This document shows positions 1-8,451 of a DNA stretch of 41,404 nucleotides, piece by piece; the stretch's first letter is position 1, and the number at the start of each line of letters is the position of its first letter. The DNA is taken from NCBI RefSeq assembly GCF_042687825.1, contig NZ_JBHUQE010000023.1, positions 1 through 41,404 of the forward strand, given 5' to 3'. Origin of the DNA: Sedimentitalea sp042687825 (GTDB taxonomy: Bacteria > Pseudomonadota > Alphaproteobacteria > Rhodobacterales > Rhodobacteraceae). Made by a program: the position numbers and the translations under genes. Below the pieces are notes generated by a model. It did no database searches. It saw nothing but the letters and a program-made list of their open reading frames with translations, and was not told where the DNA came from.

Positions 1-218
1 TCCCCCACCGATCCGGTCGAGTCACCCTGTTCCGGGGCGTTCCATGTGTCCTGCCAGGAGGGCACGTAGGCCCAGGAAAAAGTATCCTTCCAGGAAGAGA
101 ATTGGGGGGTGTTCGTAGACATGTGTGTTTCCCAAGGTGTCCGCTCGGCCTATCCGGGCGGCGCCGTTTTTCTTGTGTGTTCCATGTGGACCGGCCTACG
201 AAACTGTACCGTCTGCGA

Positions 219-246
219 TTGCAAACGACTGATTTTACTGTCTAAA
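219..246 (+). promoter_or_regulatory. possible sigma-70-type promoter
   Basis: A -35-like TTGCAA (219-224, 4 of 6 matches) and a -10-like TCTAAA (241-246, 4 of 6) are separated by 16 bases in the only AT-rich patch of the leader. Initiation near 253 would give a leader of roughly 385 bases before the ATG at 637, with a terminator-like element in between. Prediction by eye only. Confidence 0.28.
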
Positions 247-388
247 AATGGCCGTGGTGAATTTAGCTTGTCAGCCTGCCTCCAAGCGTGGTGGGGCCGC
301 AGGAGCGCCTGCCTGCTCTGGTCATGTTCTGCCTGTCCTCGTGAGTGGTCTGCGGCGCAGGACGCACCACGCCGGCCTTTTAGGCGGT

Positions 389-432
389 GTGACCCGTTAC
401 CGAAATGGCCTGCGGTCACTTTTTTTGTTTTT
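389..432 (+). terminator. terminator-like hairpin and T-run inside the leader
   Basis: GTGACC (389-394) can pair with GGTCAC (414-419) around a 19-base loop, and seven T residues follow at once (420-426), then G and five more T. This is the shape of an intrinsic terminator, but the stem is only 6 bp. It lies 205 bases before the first gene, so it would either end a short transcript from the 219-246 promoter or attenuate the operon. Confidence 0.35.
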
Positions 433-636
433 CCGCGATTTTTTGCCGACCGGCCCCCCGGAGGACCCGAATTCGCGGCGATTTCGCCCGCCGGCGGCCG
501 ATTGCCCGATGGGCGCTTTGCTTCGGTCTCAATCTGGCCCCAATGCGGTTGCAAGCATGAGACGAATGCCCGATACGTCTGGGACGTATCCGCGGCGGCG
601 CAGAACGGGTTAATTTGGGTAGACGAATTTCGGGGC

Positions 637-1737
637 ATGTCTGAACATCACAAGTTGAAACTGGCCGTCGTCGGTCTGGGCAAGATGGGCCTGTCTCATT
701 ACGCAATGGTTAACGCGCATCCGGATGTGACCGCCGTGGCCTGCGATGGGTCCGGCTTTATGGTCGATATGCTGAGCCGGAACACCGCGGCGCCGGTCTA
801 TCGCGATTTCGACGAGATGATGCGCCGCGAGACGCCGCAGGCGGTGGTGATCGCCACGCCCTCGCGGCTGCATGCGCCGATGGTGCGCACGGCCCTTGAG
901 GCCGGCGCGCATGTGTTCTGCGAAAAGCCCTTTTGTCTGGATTGGCAGGACAGCGCGGCGCTGACGCAGCTGGCCGCGGACAAGGGGCTGGTGGCGCAGG
1001 TCGGCTATCATTACCGCTATGTCGGCGCCTTTCAGGAAATGAAGCGCCTGATTGCCGCCGGCGCCCTCGGGCGCATCACCCATGTGCTGGCCGAAGCCTA
1101 TGGCCCGGTGGTTCTGCGCGAAAAGCGTCAGACCTGGCGCAGCAAGAAATCCGAAGGCGGCGGCTGTCTCTATGATTATGCCGCGCATCCGCTGAACCTG
1201 CTCAACTGGTTCTTCGGCGCGCCGGCGCAGGTGACCGGCTCGGTGCTGGGATCGGTGTTTTCCGAGGGGATCGACGACGAGGTGTTCTCGACCCTGCGCT
1301 GGGACGATGGCCCCACCGCGCAGCTGTCGGTGAACTGGTCGGATGAAAGCCACCGCAAGATGTCCACCAAGATCAGCCTGATCGGCACCAATGGCCGGCT
1401 CTATGCCGACCGGCAGGAATGCCAGGCCTATCTGCGGGCGCCGGTGGCGGGCCTGCCCGATTACGGCACCGGCTGGACGGTGAAATACACCACCGAACTG
1501 ACCGAGGACCGCTGGTTCTATCTGCGCGGCGAGGAATATTCCGCGCAGATCGACGAGTTTGTGCGGGCGATTCGCGACGGCGCGGACACGGCGCGGGAAA
1601 ACAGCTTTGCCAGCGCGACCGAAACCGACCGGACCCTGGCGATGATCATCGAAAATGCCGAGACCGGCACGGCGGTGGGCGCGGCCCCGGTGCGGCAGGC
1701 CGAGAAACCGGCGCGCCGGCGCTGGTTCGCACGATAG
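637..1737 (+). CDS. Gfo/Idh/MocA family oxidoreductase
   Basis: A 366-residue NAD(P)-dependent oxidoreductase, probably acting on a sugar or nucleotide sugar. The N-terminus carries the Rossmann motif GLGKMG (about residues 13-18). The family's EKP motif with its catalytic lysine is at residues 96-98, and a YDYAAHPLN segment near residue 175 supplies the usual Asp/His pair. Length is typical of the family. The open frame extends back to 109, but the ATG at 637 is chosen because the fold begins directly after it and the upstream part looks non-coding. It is followed 68 bases downstream by the TIM-barrel gene, and the two probably share a transcript. A WbpB-like role in making a modified uronic acid is possible given the dehydrogenase at 8452, but the substrate cannot be read from sequence. 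Confidence 0.88.
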   Translation: MSEHHKLKLAVVGLGKMGLSHYAMVNAHPDVTAVACDGSGFMVDMLSRNTAAPVYRDFDEMMRRETPQAVVIATPSRLHAPMVRTALEAGAHVFCEKPFCLDWQDSAALTQLAADKGLVAQVGYHYRYVGAFQEMKRLIAAGALGRITHVLAEAYGPVVLREKRQTWRSKKSEGGGCLYDYAAHPLNLLNWFFGAPAQVTGSVLGSVFSEGIDDEVFSTLRWDDGPTAQLSVNWSDESHRKMSTKISLIGTNGRLYADRQECQAYLRAPVAGLPDYGTGWTVKYTTELTEDRWFYLRGEEYSAQIDEFVRAIRDGADTARENSFASATETDRTLAMIIENAETGTAVGAAPVRQAEKPARRRWFAR

Positions 1738-1805
1738 GGGGGCAGGCAACCCGAAAGGGCGGCCCCGGTTCTGGGCCGGATTGCGCGGAAGAAAGGGAAG
1801 ACATC

Positions 1806-2693
1806 ATGGACAAGCTGCTGTTCGGCGACAACCAGTTCTTTGGCATCAATCACATGTCCGAGGAAAAGGCCCGCGCCCAGGCCATGCGGTTCCAGCAGAC
1901 CGACGCGATCATGGATGTGCTGGACGTGGCCTATGACGCCGGCATCCGCACCTTTATGTGCACCACCCATGACCGCATTTCGGCGATCGCCGACCGGGTG
2001 CGCGCCGATCCCGGGCGCTATGGCGATTTCAGGTTCTATCCCTGCATGCCCTATGCCCATAAATACGCCAATGCGGTGACCGATCACGGCATGGTGGGGG
2101 CGATCCGCAATTTCATGCCCGATGAGGGGTTCCTGTCCACCGCACTGGCCGGCGGCAAGGCGCTGGCCACCAAGGAGGTGGACGGCATCGCCAAGGTGCT
2201 GATCGACATGGAGATGAAGATGTTCGCCGGGGTAAAGGCGCCGGTGGTGTTCATCCAGAACGTCTTTACCGACCTGTTGCTGGGCATGGGATTCACCCGC
2301 GCCTTTCGCATCTTTGACGATCACGTGCGCGAGAAATACGGTGCCGAGCCGGCCTATATCACCATGAACATGCCGATGCTGCTGGATGCGCTGGAGCGCG
2401 AGGGCATCACCCGCCCGATCATCTGTTCCAACATCAACAAGATCGGCTTTCGCATGTCCGGCGGTTTTGACGCCTATCTGGAGGCGCTGAAATCCGGCCG
2501 GGTGCGGGCGGTGGCGATGTCGGTCTATGCCAGCGGCGCGATCCCGGCGGATGAGGCGATCCACTGGATTTCGGAACTGCCCGGGGTCGAATCGATCGTC
2601 TTTGGCGCCTCGTCGGCGGCCAATATCCGCGGCACCAAGGCGCTGATGGACAGGTATATGGGCGGCGATGCGCAGATAGAGGAGCCTGCATGA
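1806..2693 (+). CDS. aldo/keto-reductase-like TIM-barrel protein
   Basis: A 295-residue protein I can place only at fold level. The start (LLFGDNQFFGINH, then an A-x-D-A-G-I-R-T-F strand) and the end (GVESIVFGASSAANI) resemble the first and last strands of aldo/keto reductases. The usual Asp-Tyr-Lys-His catalytic set is not evident at the expected places. It has no signal peptide or membrane segment, so it should be cytoplasmic. A Shine-Dalgarno-like GAAAGGGAAG lies just before the ATG. The stop codon overlaps the start of the WecG-type gene (ATGA), which implies translational coupling. Sitting between an oxidoreductase and a glycosyltransferase, it probably helps make or modify the sugar that enzyme transfers. 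It could equally be a catalytically unrelated TIM-barrel enzyme. Confidence 0.7.
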   Translation: MDKLLFGDNQFFGINHMSEEKARAQAMRFQQTDAIMDVLDVAYDAGIRTFMCTTHDRISAIADRVRADPGRYGDFRFYPCMPYAHKYANAVTDHGMVGAIRNFMPDEGFLSTALAGGKALATKEVDGIAKVLIDMEMKMFAGVKAPVVFIQNVFTDLLLGMGFTRAFRIFDDHVREKYGAEPAYITMNMPMLLDALEREGITRPIICSNINKIGFRMSGGFDAYLEALKSGRVRAVAMSVYASGAIPADEAIHWISELPGVESIVFGASSAANIRGTKALMDRYMGGDAQIEEPA

Positions 2694-3487
2694 TGGCCGA
2701 TGGCGGTGGCATGACCCCCCGGACGGGGCTGGGCGAACGGGTGCGCGTACCGATGCTGAACGCCTGGGTGCATGATGTCAGCATGGACGACATCGTCGAG
2801 CATTTCCGCGAGGGCGTGATGCTGACGCTGCATGTGGACATGATCATGAAGCTGCAGCAGGACCGCGAATTCTATGACCTGCTCGGGCAGTTCGACGTGA
2901 TCACCTGCGACAGCCAGATCATGTATTTCGCCACCAAATGGCTGGGTACCCCGGTCTGCGAGCGGGTCTCGGGCAGCGACTATTTTCCGCGCTTTTACAC
3001 CCGCTATGCGGATGATCCGTCGATGACGGTGTTCCTGTGCGGCGGCAAGCCGGGCATCGCCGATCTGGCGGCGGAAAACATCAACGCCAAGGTCGGGCGC
3101 GAGATGATCGTCGGCACCGACGCGCCGGCGTTTGATTTCGAAAGCAAGCCCGGCGAGGTCGACCGGATGATCGCGGCGATCAACGCCTCGGGCGCCAGTG
3201 TCTGCCTGGTCGGTCTGGGCGGCGGGCGCCAGGAAAAATTCATCATGAAATACCGCGACCGGATGCCCGGGGTGAAACTGTGGCTGCCCCTGGGCGGCAC
3301 CATCGATTACGAAAGCGGCACGTTCGACCGCCCGCCCGCCTGGATCACCGAATGGGGGTTTGAGTGGCTCTATCGCCTGATCAAGGAACCCCGTGCGCGC
3401 TTTCACCGCTATGTGATCCACGAACCGCCCTTTCTGTGGGCGGTGCTCAAGCAGAAGCTGGGGATCTACCGGGATCCGTTCGGCTAG
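2690..3487 (+). CDS. WecG/TagA/CpsF family glycosyltransferase
   Basis: A 265-residue GT26-family enzyme that transfers a sugar, in known members usually N-acetylmannosamine or its uronate, to a lipid-linked acceptor at the inner face of the membrane. Family signatures are clear: GLGGGRQEKF near residues 174-183, the LPLGGTIDYESG block, then RPPAWITEWGFEWLYRLIKE and a terminal RFHRY. The start ATG overlaps the preceding stop (ATGA), and a second in-frame ATG follows at 2693. The 3' end overlaps by 41 bases the end of the convergent GT4 gene on the other strand. With the two upstream enzymes it looks like a self-contained make-and-transfer unit for one residue of the polysaccharide. Confidence 0.9.
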   Translation: MMADGGGMTPRTGLGERVRVPMLNAWVHDVSMDDIVEHFREGVMLTLHVDMIMKLQQDREFYDLLGQFDVITCDSQIMYFATKWLGTPVCERVSGSDYFPRFYTRYADDPSMTVFLCGGKPGIADLAAENINAKVGREMIVGTDAPAFDFESKPGEVDRMIAAINASGASVCLVGLGGGRQEKFIMKYRDRMPGVKLWLPLGGTIDYESGTFDRPPAWITEWGFEWLYRLIKEPRARFHRYVIHEPPFLWAVLKQKLGIYRDPFG

Positions 3488-4562
3488 CGGCAGGATCGGC
3501 CTGCAGCAGTGCCAGCAACCGGTCGGTGGCGTCGTCCCAGGTATAACCCGTGGCGGTCCGGTGGGCGGCGGCGGACCAGGCCTGCCATTGCGCATCCGGC
3601 ATCTGCGCAAAGCGGGCGATCTCGTCGGCAAAGGCGCCGGCCTCGGCGGGCAGCAGGACACCGTTGCTGCCATCGATGATCTGCGGCGCCGCGCCGGCGC
3701 GTGTGGCCAGCACCGGGGTGCGGCAGGCCATGGCCTCAAGGATCGGCAGGCCGAACCCCTCGTTGTCGCTGGTGAAAAGCCAGAGATCGCAGGCGGCGTA
3801 GAGCGCGGGAATGCGGTTTTGCGCGGGGGATTGTTCATACCGCACCCAGTCGGGCAGGGGCAGGTCCGGGGTCACCGGGTCGGCGCCGAACATCGAGGCC
3901 CGCAGGCCCGGCAGCCGCGCCTTGGCCCGGGTCAGCGCCTCGATGGCCAGCCAGGCGCGTTTGACCGGGGCACCGGAATAGAGGAACCCGACCGTCAGGT
4001 CGTCATTTCGGGAGCGCGGCGGCGTCCGGAACTGTTCGGTGTCGATGGCATTGGGCACGACAGCGATATCCTCGATCCCGTGCCGGGCCACGATCTCGCC
4101 GCGCACATAGTCGGACACGGCGATTTTCCGCAGGGGCAGATCGTAGGTGGCGATGACGCGCGCGGCGGTCTGTGGCGAAAAGACCTCGTAGCCCTGGATC
4201 AGATAGAATTTCCGCCCCTTGGCGGCCGGCAGGGCCGCGACCCATTCCGCGGTTTCCCACCAGGTGGCGATGATCACGTCGGCATCGGGCACATCGGAGG
4301 GGCGCGGCGGACCCGGCCGGTCCAGCACCCGGTGCCGGTCGCCGAGAAAGTCCAGAAAGGGCGAGCGGGGGGGCTGGACCCGCTCGATCGTGGCGCGGCC
4401 CAGCAGGCGCTTGAGCCGGTCTTTGGGCGGAACCCGGCCGTCAAAGGGCTGCGAGAGCACCGTCACCACATGCCCGCGTTCGGTCAGCTTGCGGGCATAG
4501 GTCGCAACCACGCGGGGCCCGCCGTTGATGCTGTTAAAGGGCAGAAGAAAGGTGATGTTCAT
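3447..4562 (-). CDS. GT4-family glycosyltransferase
   Basis: A 371-residue GT-B glycosyltransferase. The N-terminal Rossmann half begins MNITFLLPFNSINGG with the early glycine pair of GT4 enzymes. The C-terminal half has the nucleotide-sugar-binding E-x7-E motif in NEGFGLPILEAMACRTPVLAT. The frame can be extended 18 codons to 4616, but the ATG at 4562 begins directly at the first beta-strand and is preferred. The last 41 bases overlap the WecG-type gene on the opposite strand. The acidic, proline-rich tail lies in that overlap and may be dispensable. It lies downstream of the exosortase, separated by a terminator-like hairpin, so it may have its own promoter. Donor and acceptor cannot be deduced. 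Confidence 0.88.
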   Translation of the reverse strand: MNITFLLPFNSINGGPRVVATYARKLTERGHVVTVLSQPFDGRVPPKDRLKRLLGRATIERVQPPRSPFLDFLGDRHRVLDRPGPPRPSDVPDADVIIATWWETAEWVAALPAAKGRKFYLIQGYEVFSPQTAARVIATYDLPLRKIAVSDYVRGEIVARHGIEDIAVVPNAIDTEQFRTPPRSRNDDLTVGFLYSGAPVKRAWLAIEALTRAKARLPGLRASMFGADPVTPDLPLPDWVRYEQSPAQNRIPALYAACDLWLFTSDNEGFGLPILEAMACRTPVLATRAGAAPQIIDGSNGVLLPAEAGAFADEIARFAQMPDAQWQAWSAAAHRTATGYTWDDATDRLLALLQADPAASRTDPGRSPASA

Positions 4563-4603
4563 GAGGTCGGGGAACTCGCTTGGGCTGCGGCCTTGCCGGC
4601 CTG

Positions 4604-4630
4604 AAAAACGGGGCACCTTTCAAAGCCCGG
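4604..4630 (-). terminator. probable intrinsic terminator after the exosortase gene
   Basis: Read on the minus strand, CGGG and CCCG flank a CTTT-G-AAAG inner hairpin (4609-4630), followed by TTTTT (4608-4604). It lies 45 bases beyond the stop of the exosortase gene and 42 bases before the start of the GT4 gene. It may partly uncouple the two. Confidence 0.45.
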
Positions 4631-4674
4631 GGGGCGGGGGCGGAAACAGGATGTCCGCGCCGCCCCCCCATGTC

Positions 4675-6279
4675 TCACTCGTTCGGGATGAACCGGGGCA
4701 GGGGGTGCTGCAGGCCCTGCAGTACCTCCATCAGCCGTGCCTCGGCCACGGCGTCGGGCTCGCTGGGGCCGATCATCGTGGTCAGGCGCACGATGGCGCC
4801 ATCGGTGCGGCCGGTCATGATGCCATCCACCATCAGCCAGTATTTCGCGGCGAAATCCCAGGCCAGGCGGCGGTGCTTTTGCTGGAACCAGTAAAACACC
4901 ATCATCCGCGTCTCGCCCTTCTGGATGATCGCGCGGTTGATCAGGAACGGGCTGTCTGACCCGGTTGCCGCGGTGATGTCGCTGCGTTCCAGCCAGGCGA
5001 TTTCCCAGCCCGAGCCGGGCAGGCAGATCTCGGGGCTGTGCACGCCGCCGTCGCTCTGGTCGTCATACCAGGCCATGAACAGGCCGACCGGGGTGGCCTC
5101 GCCCGGCTTGACCAGATCGACCTGGTGATAATCGTCGGCCGCCAGCACCTCGGCGACCTGGGCGGACAGGTATTGCCGGCTGCCCTGCTGTTGCCAGTCG
5201 CCGATCTGGCGCGGGAACAGGGCAAAGTTTTCGCGCGCCGGGGCCCGCCCGCCGCGGTCGGGCAGGGTCAGGATCGCCGCCGCCGCCGCCAGCGCCATCA
5301 GGGCGGCGGTGATCAGCGCCGCCGAGGGGCGCACATATTGCAGCCGCATCAGCTGCGGCCCCAGGCCGGAAATCTCGAGATCCAGCGCATTGGCCAGGCT
5401 GGGTTTCTCGGGATGCAAAAACAACATCAGCCAGGCCAGAAAGAACAGGATGGCGATGCAGGACAGGAAAATCACCCATCCCTCGAAGAAATGGGTGAAC
5501 CCTTCCAGCCAGTCCAGCCCGTAATGTTGCACGATGATCCCGGCCACCGCGATGCGGATCGAGTTCATCAGGATGGCGATCGGCACCGCCGAGATCAGCA
5601 GCACCGCCTTTTGCCACATCGGCCCCCGGTAGAGCACCGCAAAGATGTAGGAAAAGCTGAGGATCGGGAACATGTAGCGCAGCCCGGAACAGGCCTCGGC
5701 CACGTGCAGCTTGGTCACCCCGAGATCGATGATATTGCCGTCCAGGAACACCGGCACCGACAGGATCTGCAGGAACCAGACGCCCATTTCCGAGGACAGG
5801 AACTGCAGCGAGGTCGAGACCTTGTAATAGATCACCCCGGGCAGCGGCAGCATATAGACCAGATGCAGCACCGGCGGCCAGAAATGCCGCCCGGTCCGCC
5901 AGCCGAAACTGACCAGCAGCAGGCCGCCGACCCACAGGATCAGCGCATAGGCGACGATATCGTCGATATTGGCCAGAATCCCCAGCGCTCCGAAGACCAG
6001 CGAGACCGCCACCAGCGCGACGCCGGGCCAGCGGTCGGGTTTCGGCCCCGGCTGCGGTGGAAAGTCCTTGAGCTGGCGCAGGAACAGCAGGGCCGACAGC
6101 ACCGGGATCAGCGGCCCGTGGCTGTATTCCGGCAGTTGCCAGGCATAAAGCAGCGCGTCGATGCCGTTGGCAAAGAACACGCCCGCCGCCATGGTGGCGG
6201 CCAGCAGCCAGAAGATGCCCCAATGGGCAAAGGCGGCCAACCCCGGGGGCGCGGCAACATCGGAACTGGGTACGGACAT
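4675..6279 (-). CDS. xrtD: exosortase D with C-terminal EpsI domain (VPLPA-CTERM-specific type)
   Basis: A 534-residue polytopic inner-membrane transpeptidase-like protease that cleaves and sorts proteins with a C-terminal VPLPA-type signal. The first ~330 residues are hydrophobic helices carrying the exosortase triad: Cys197 in EACSGLRY, Arg242 in NSIRIAVAG and His263 in GFTHFFEGW. After a hydrophobic segment near residue 340 comes an EpsI (DUF3485) domain with its HSPEICLPGSGW signature (about residues 414-425). Fusion of the two domains in one chain is what is known for XrtD of Rhodobacteraceae. The frame opens 26 codons earlier, but the ATG at 6279 follows a good AGAGG site and is chosen. 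Its likely substrate is encoded 3.5 kb away at 9779-10438. Exosortases typically sit in polysaccharide loci, as here. Confidence 0.92.
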   Translation of the reverse strand: MSVPSSDVAAPPGLAAFAHWGIFWLLAATMAAGVFFANGIDALLYAWQLPEYSHGPLIPVLSALLFLRQLKDFPPQPGPKPDRWPGVALVAVSLVFGALGILANIDDIVAYALILWVGGLLLVSFGWRTGRHFWPPVLHLVYMLPLPGVIYYKVSTSLQFLSSEMGVWFLQILSVPVFLDGNIIDLGVTKLHVAEACSGLRYMFPILSFSYIFAVLYRGPMWQKAVLLISAVPIAILMNSIRIAVAGIIVQHYGLDWLEGFTHFFEGWVIFLSCIAILFFLAWLMLFLHPEKPSLANALDLEISGLGPQLMRLQYVRPSAALITAALMALAAAAAILTLPDRGGRAPARENFALFPRQIGDWQQQGSRQYLSAQVAEVLAADDYHQVDLVKPGEATPVGLFMAWYDDQSDGGVHSPEICLPGSGWEIAWLERSDITAATGSDSPFLINRAIIQKGETRMMVFYWFQQKHRRLAWDFAAKYWLMVDGIMTGRTDGAIVRLTTMIGPSEPDAVAEARLMEVLQGLQHPLPRFIPNE

Positions 6280-6424
6280 CAAAACAACCTCTTTGGCGCC
6301 AATCGCATCACCGCCCCGGACCGTGTCGGCACGATGACATCCGGGATCGGGGGGCACAGTGGCACATCATTCGTTGAAGTTCTATTGCGCTGCGGCAATC
6401 CTGATCGAAATTTGAACGGCGCGG

Positions 6425-6473
6425 GCCTGACCGCCGCGCCCTTGGGCGCTGTCGCCCGGTGCCGGGGTCAGGC
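6425..6473 (-). terminator. inverted repeat at the end of the GT2 gene
   Basis: GCCTGACC (6425-6432) pairs with GGTCAGGC (6466-6473), the latter overlapping the TGA stop of the GT2 gene. Inside lies a second small palindrome, gcgccc/gggcgc (6436-6449). There is no T-run, so this is a weak terminator candidate or an mRNA 3' stabilising structure. Confidence 0.3.
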
Positions 6474-7412
6474 GGTCCCGGGGGGCGGGAACAGACCGGC
6501 GCGTTCGGCCTCGATCTCGGCCACCGCGCGGGCCTTGCCGACACGCAGGGCGCGCAGCTGATAGGCGCGGATAAAGGCAATGAGTTCGGTGTCGCTCTGC
6601 CGCGGCGCACGGCGCAGCCAGGCGCCGAAATAGCCCTGCAGCATCGCCAGACCGCCCAGCAGATAGGGCGGCTGGCGCATCTTGTTGATCGCCGAGGCGA
6701 TCAGGAACAGCGGGTGCGTGCCCATGTAATACTGGCCGAACCCGTGGCGGCGGCGGCCGGTATGGATCGAGGTCTGGCTCGATCCCATCGGGCGCAGATG
6801 TTCGAACCGCAGCTCGGGATCGTCCCAGCTGACCGGGGCCCAGCCCAGCTGGCGTGCCTTGTGGCAGTCGATACCGTCCCACATCACCTCGCGCACAAAG
6901 CCGCCGATCCGGGTGAAGCAGTCGACCGAAAAGAACTTGGTCATGCCCAGGGACATCTCGTCGCCGATGCGTTCCGAGACCAGCGCGCCGGTGGCGTCGC
7001 GGAAATAGGCCTTGCCCGAGCAGGTGCCGATGCGCGGATCGGCCTGCATCCGGTCCATCAGGATCTCGAAATAGCGCGGCGGCAGGTCGAGATCGAGGTC
7101 GAGCTTGCACAGATAGGCGAAATCCGACATCTCGATCGTGTCCAGCCCGTAATAAAAGGCCTCGATCACGCCGGGTCCGACGGCGCGGTGACCGCGGTCG
7201 GGTTTGGTGAGCACCCGGATCCAGTCATGCTGTGCGGCATATTCGGCCAGGATCTGCGGGGTGGCGTCGGTCGAGCCGTCATCGACGATCAGCCACAGGG
7301 TCGGGCGTTCGGTCTGGGCCACCATGCTGTCCAGCGTGCGGCGCATGAATTCCGCCTCGTTGCGGCCCGGAGAGATGACAACGTAGGCGCGATCGGAAAT
7401 AGCATCTTTCAT
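6468..7412 (-). CDS. GT2-family glycosyltransferase
   Basis: A 314-residue GT-A glycosyltransferase, soluble or membrane-associated at the cytoplasmic face. The N-terminal motif YVVISPGRNEAEFMRRTLDS, the LIVDDGSTDAT block and the acidic KLDLDLDLP segment (metal/nucleotide-binding DXD equivalent) are typical of GT2. An aspartate in SWDDPELRFE may belong to the catalytic region. Start at the ATG 7412; no strong ribosome-binding site is visible. It is divergently arranged from the DUF6492 gene, with 91 bases between, and lies upstream of the exosortase gene on the same strand, 188 bases away. Substrate unknown. Confidence 0.88.
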   Translation of the reverse strand: MKDAISDRAYVVISPGRNEAEFMRRTLDSMVAQTERPTLWLIVDDGSTDATPQILAEYAAQHDWIRVLTKPDRGHRAVGPGVIEAFYYGLDTIEMSDFAYLCKLDLDLDLPPRYFEILMDRMQADPRIGTCSGKAYFRDATGALVSERIGDEMSLGMTKFFSVDCFTRIGGFVREVMWDGIDCHKARQLGWAPVSWDDPELRFEHLRPMGSSQTSIHTGRRRHGFGQYYMGTHPLFLIASAINKMRQPPYLLGGLAMLQGYFGAWLRRAPRQSDTELIAFIRAYQLRALRVGKARAVAEIEAERAGLFPPPGTA

Positions 7413-7503
7413 GCCGAAGCTATGTTCGATATGGCTGATGCAGGCAAGCCCTGCCCGCCCCGTTTCATAGATCCAAGTTTATCCGTCCGGCCGCGCAACC
7501 TAC
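7413..7503. promoter_or_regulatory. divergent promoter region
   Basis: The 91 bases between the GT2 gene (minus) and the DUF6492 gene (plus) must hold the start signals for both directions. No strong -35/-10 pair could be assigned by eye. Confidence 0.3.
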
Positions 7504-8448
7504 ATGACCGACCAGAACGACGCATCCCCCAAAGCAACGATCGAGAATGGCGGCCTCGGCCTGCTGACCTGTTCGATGGCGACGGATCTGCCGCTGTTCG
7601 AACTGCTGGCGCGCTCGGTCGACGACCATGTCGATCCGCGCATCATGCATCACGTGGTGGTGCCGGCGGCGGATCTGCCGCGCTTTCGCGCCTTTGCCAA
7701 TGACCGGCGCGAGATCGTCGCGCAAGAGGATGTCCTGCCCGAGCGGCTGCGCAAGCTGCCCGCCTGGCTGCGCCATTTTTCCTTCCTGCAGGCCGGCCTG
7801 CGCCGGCCGATCTATCTGCGCCCGGACCGTTCGGTGGTGCGCGGCTGGATGCTGCAGCAGTTCCTCAAGATCGAGATGAGCCGCCGGATCGAGGCGGCGG
7901 CGGTCATGCATGTGGACAGCGATGTCGCCTTTTTCCGCCGCCTGGCACCCGAGGATGCCTTTGCCGGGGACCGCGTGCGGTTCTTTCGGGTTGAGGGCAA
8001 GCCCATCAATCCGATGCATGACGCCTGGGTCGCGGGGTCCTGCCGCTTTCTCGGAATTTCGCCGCCGGCGCGCCATGACGTGCATTACATCGAGAACTGC
8101 GTGCTGTGGAGCCGCGCGGTCGCCCGCGCCATGGTCGACCGCATGCAGGAGGCGCAGGGTAAACCGTTGCAGGACATCCTGTTTTCCGCCGAGACCATGT
8201 CGGAATATTACGTCTATGGGATTTTCGCGGATCTCTGTCCCGAGGCCGCGGAACTGGCCGCCGAAGAGGTCTCGTTCTGCAATTCCTACTGGCCGTCCGA
8301 GGAAACCGGCGCGGTGGATTTCGACGCTCTGCGCAGCCACCTGGTACCCAAGCATTGCGCCATCGCAGTGCAGTCGACCCATGATTTCACCCTTGCCGAC
8401 CGGGCGCGTCTTTACGAGACCGCCAGCCGGACCATGGCCACGGCCTGA
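7504..8448 (+). CDS. DUF6492 family protein, likely glycosyltransferase-related
   Basis: A 314-residue protein matching the DUF6492 pattern. An early LTCSMATDLPLFELLARSVD strand-helix is followed by an HVVVPAADLPRF motif, a central RGWMLQQFLKIEMS helix, then MHVDSDVAFFR, which looks like the DXD metal/nucleotide site of a GT-A enzyme. No signal peptide or membrane helix is present. DUF6492 genes are commonly found among polysaccharide genes, and the fold resembles GT-A glycosyltransferases, but I know of no assigned reaction. Its stop lies three bases before the GTG start of the UDP-sugar dehydrogenase, so the two are co-transcribed and may act in sequence: dehydrogenase makes the uronate donor, this protein uses it. 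That role is inference. Confidence 0.75.
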   Translation: MTDQNDASPKATIENGGLGLLTCSMATDLPLFELLARSVDDHVDPRIMHHVVVPAADLPRFRAFANDRREIVAQEDVLPERLRKLPAWLRHFSFLQAGLRRPIYLRPDRSVVRGWMLQQFLKIEMSRRIEAAAVMHVDSDVAFFRRLAPEDAFAGDRVRFFRVEGKPINPMHDAWVAGSCRFLGISPPARHDVHYIENCVLWSRAVARAMVDRMQEAQGKPLQDILFSAETMSEYYVYGIFADLCPEAAELAAEEVSFCNSYWPSEETGAVDFDALRSHLVPKHCAIAVQSTHDFTLADRARLYETASRTMATA

Positions 8449-8451
8449 GCG

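Larger units (their letters stand above)
1..636. other. gene-free leader upstream of the polysaccharide locus
   Basis: No convincing gene is visible in these 636 bases. An open frame runs through 109-636 in phase with the oxidoreductase that starts at 637, but its translation has no family resemblance and the recognisable Rossmann fold begins only after 637. The stretch holds a weak sigma-70-like promoter (219-246) and a hairpin followed by a T-run (389-432). A 10-base direct repeat, gttccatgtg, occurs at 39-48 and 179-188. The left edge could contain the end of an upstream regulatory region, but no stop-terminated gene end is recognisable. Confidence 0.5.

Noticed and set aside
109..636. N-terminal extension of the Gfo/Idh/MocA gene to 542 residues
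   Set aside because: The extra 176 residues have no family resemblance, are rich in Arg, Cys and Pro as expected from non-coding GC-rich DNA, and the Rossmann fold starts at the ATG 637.
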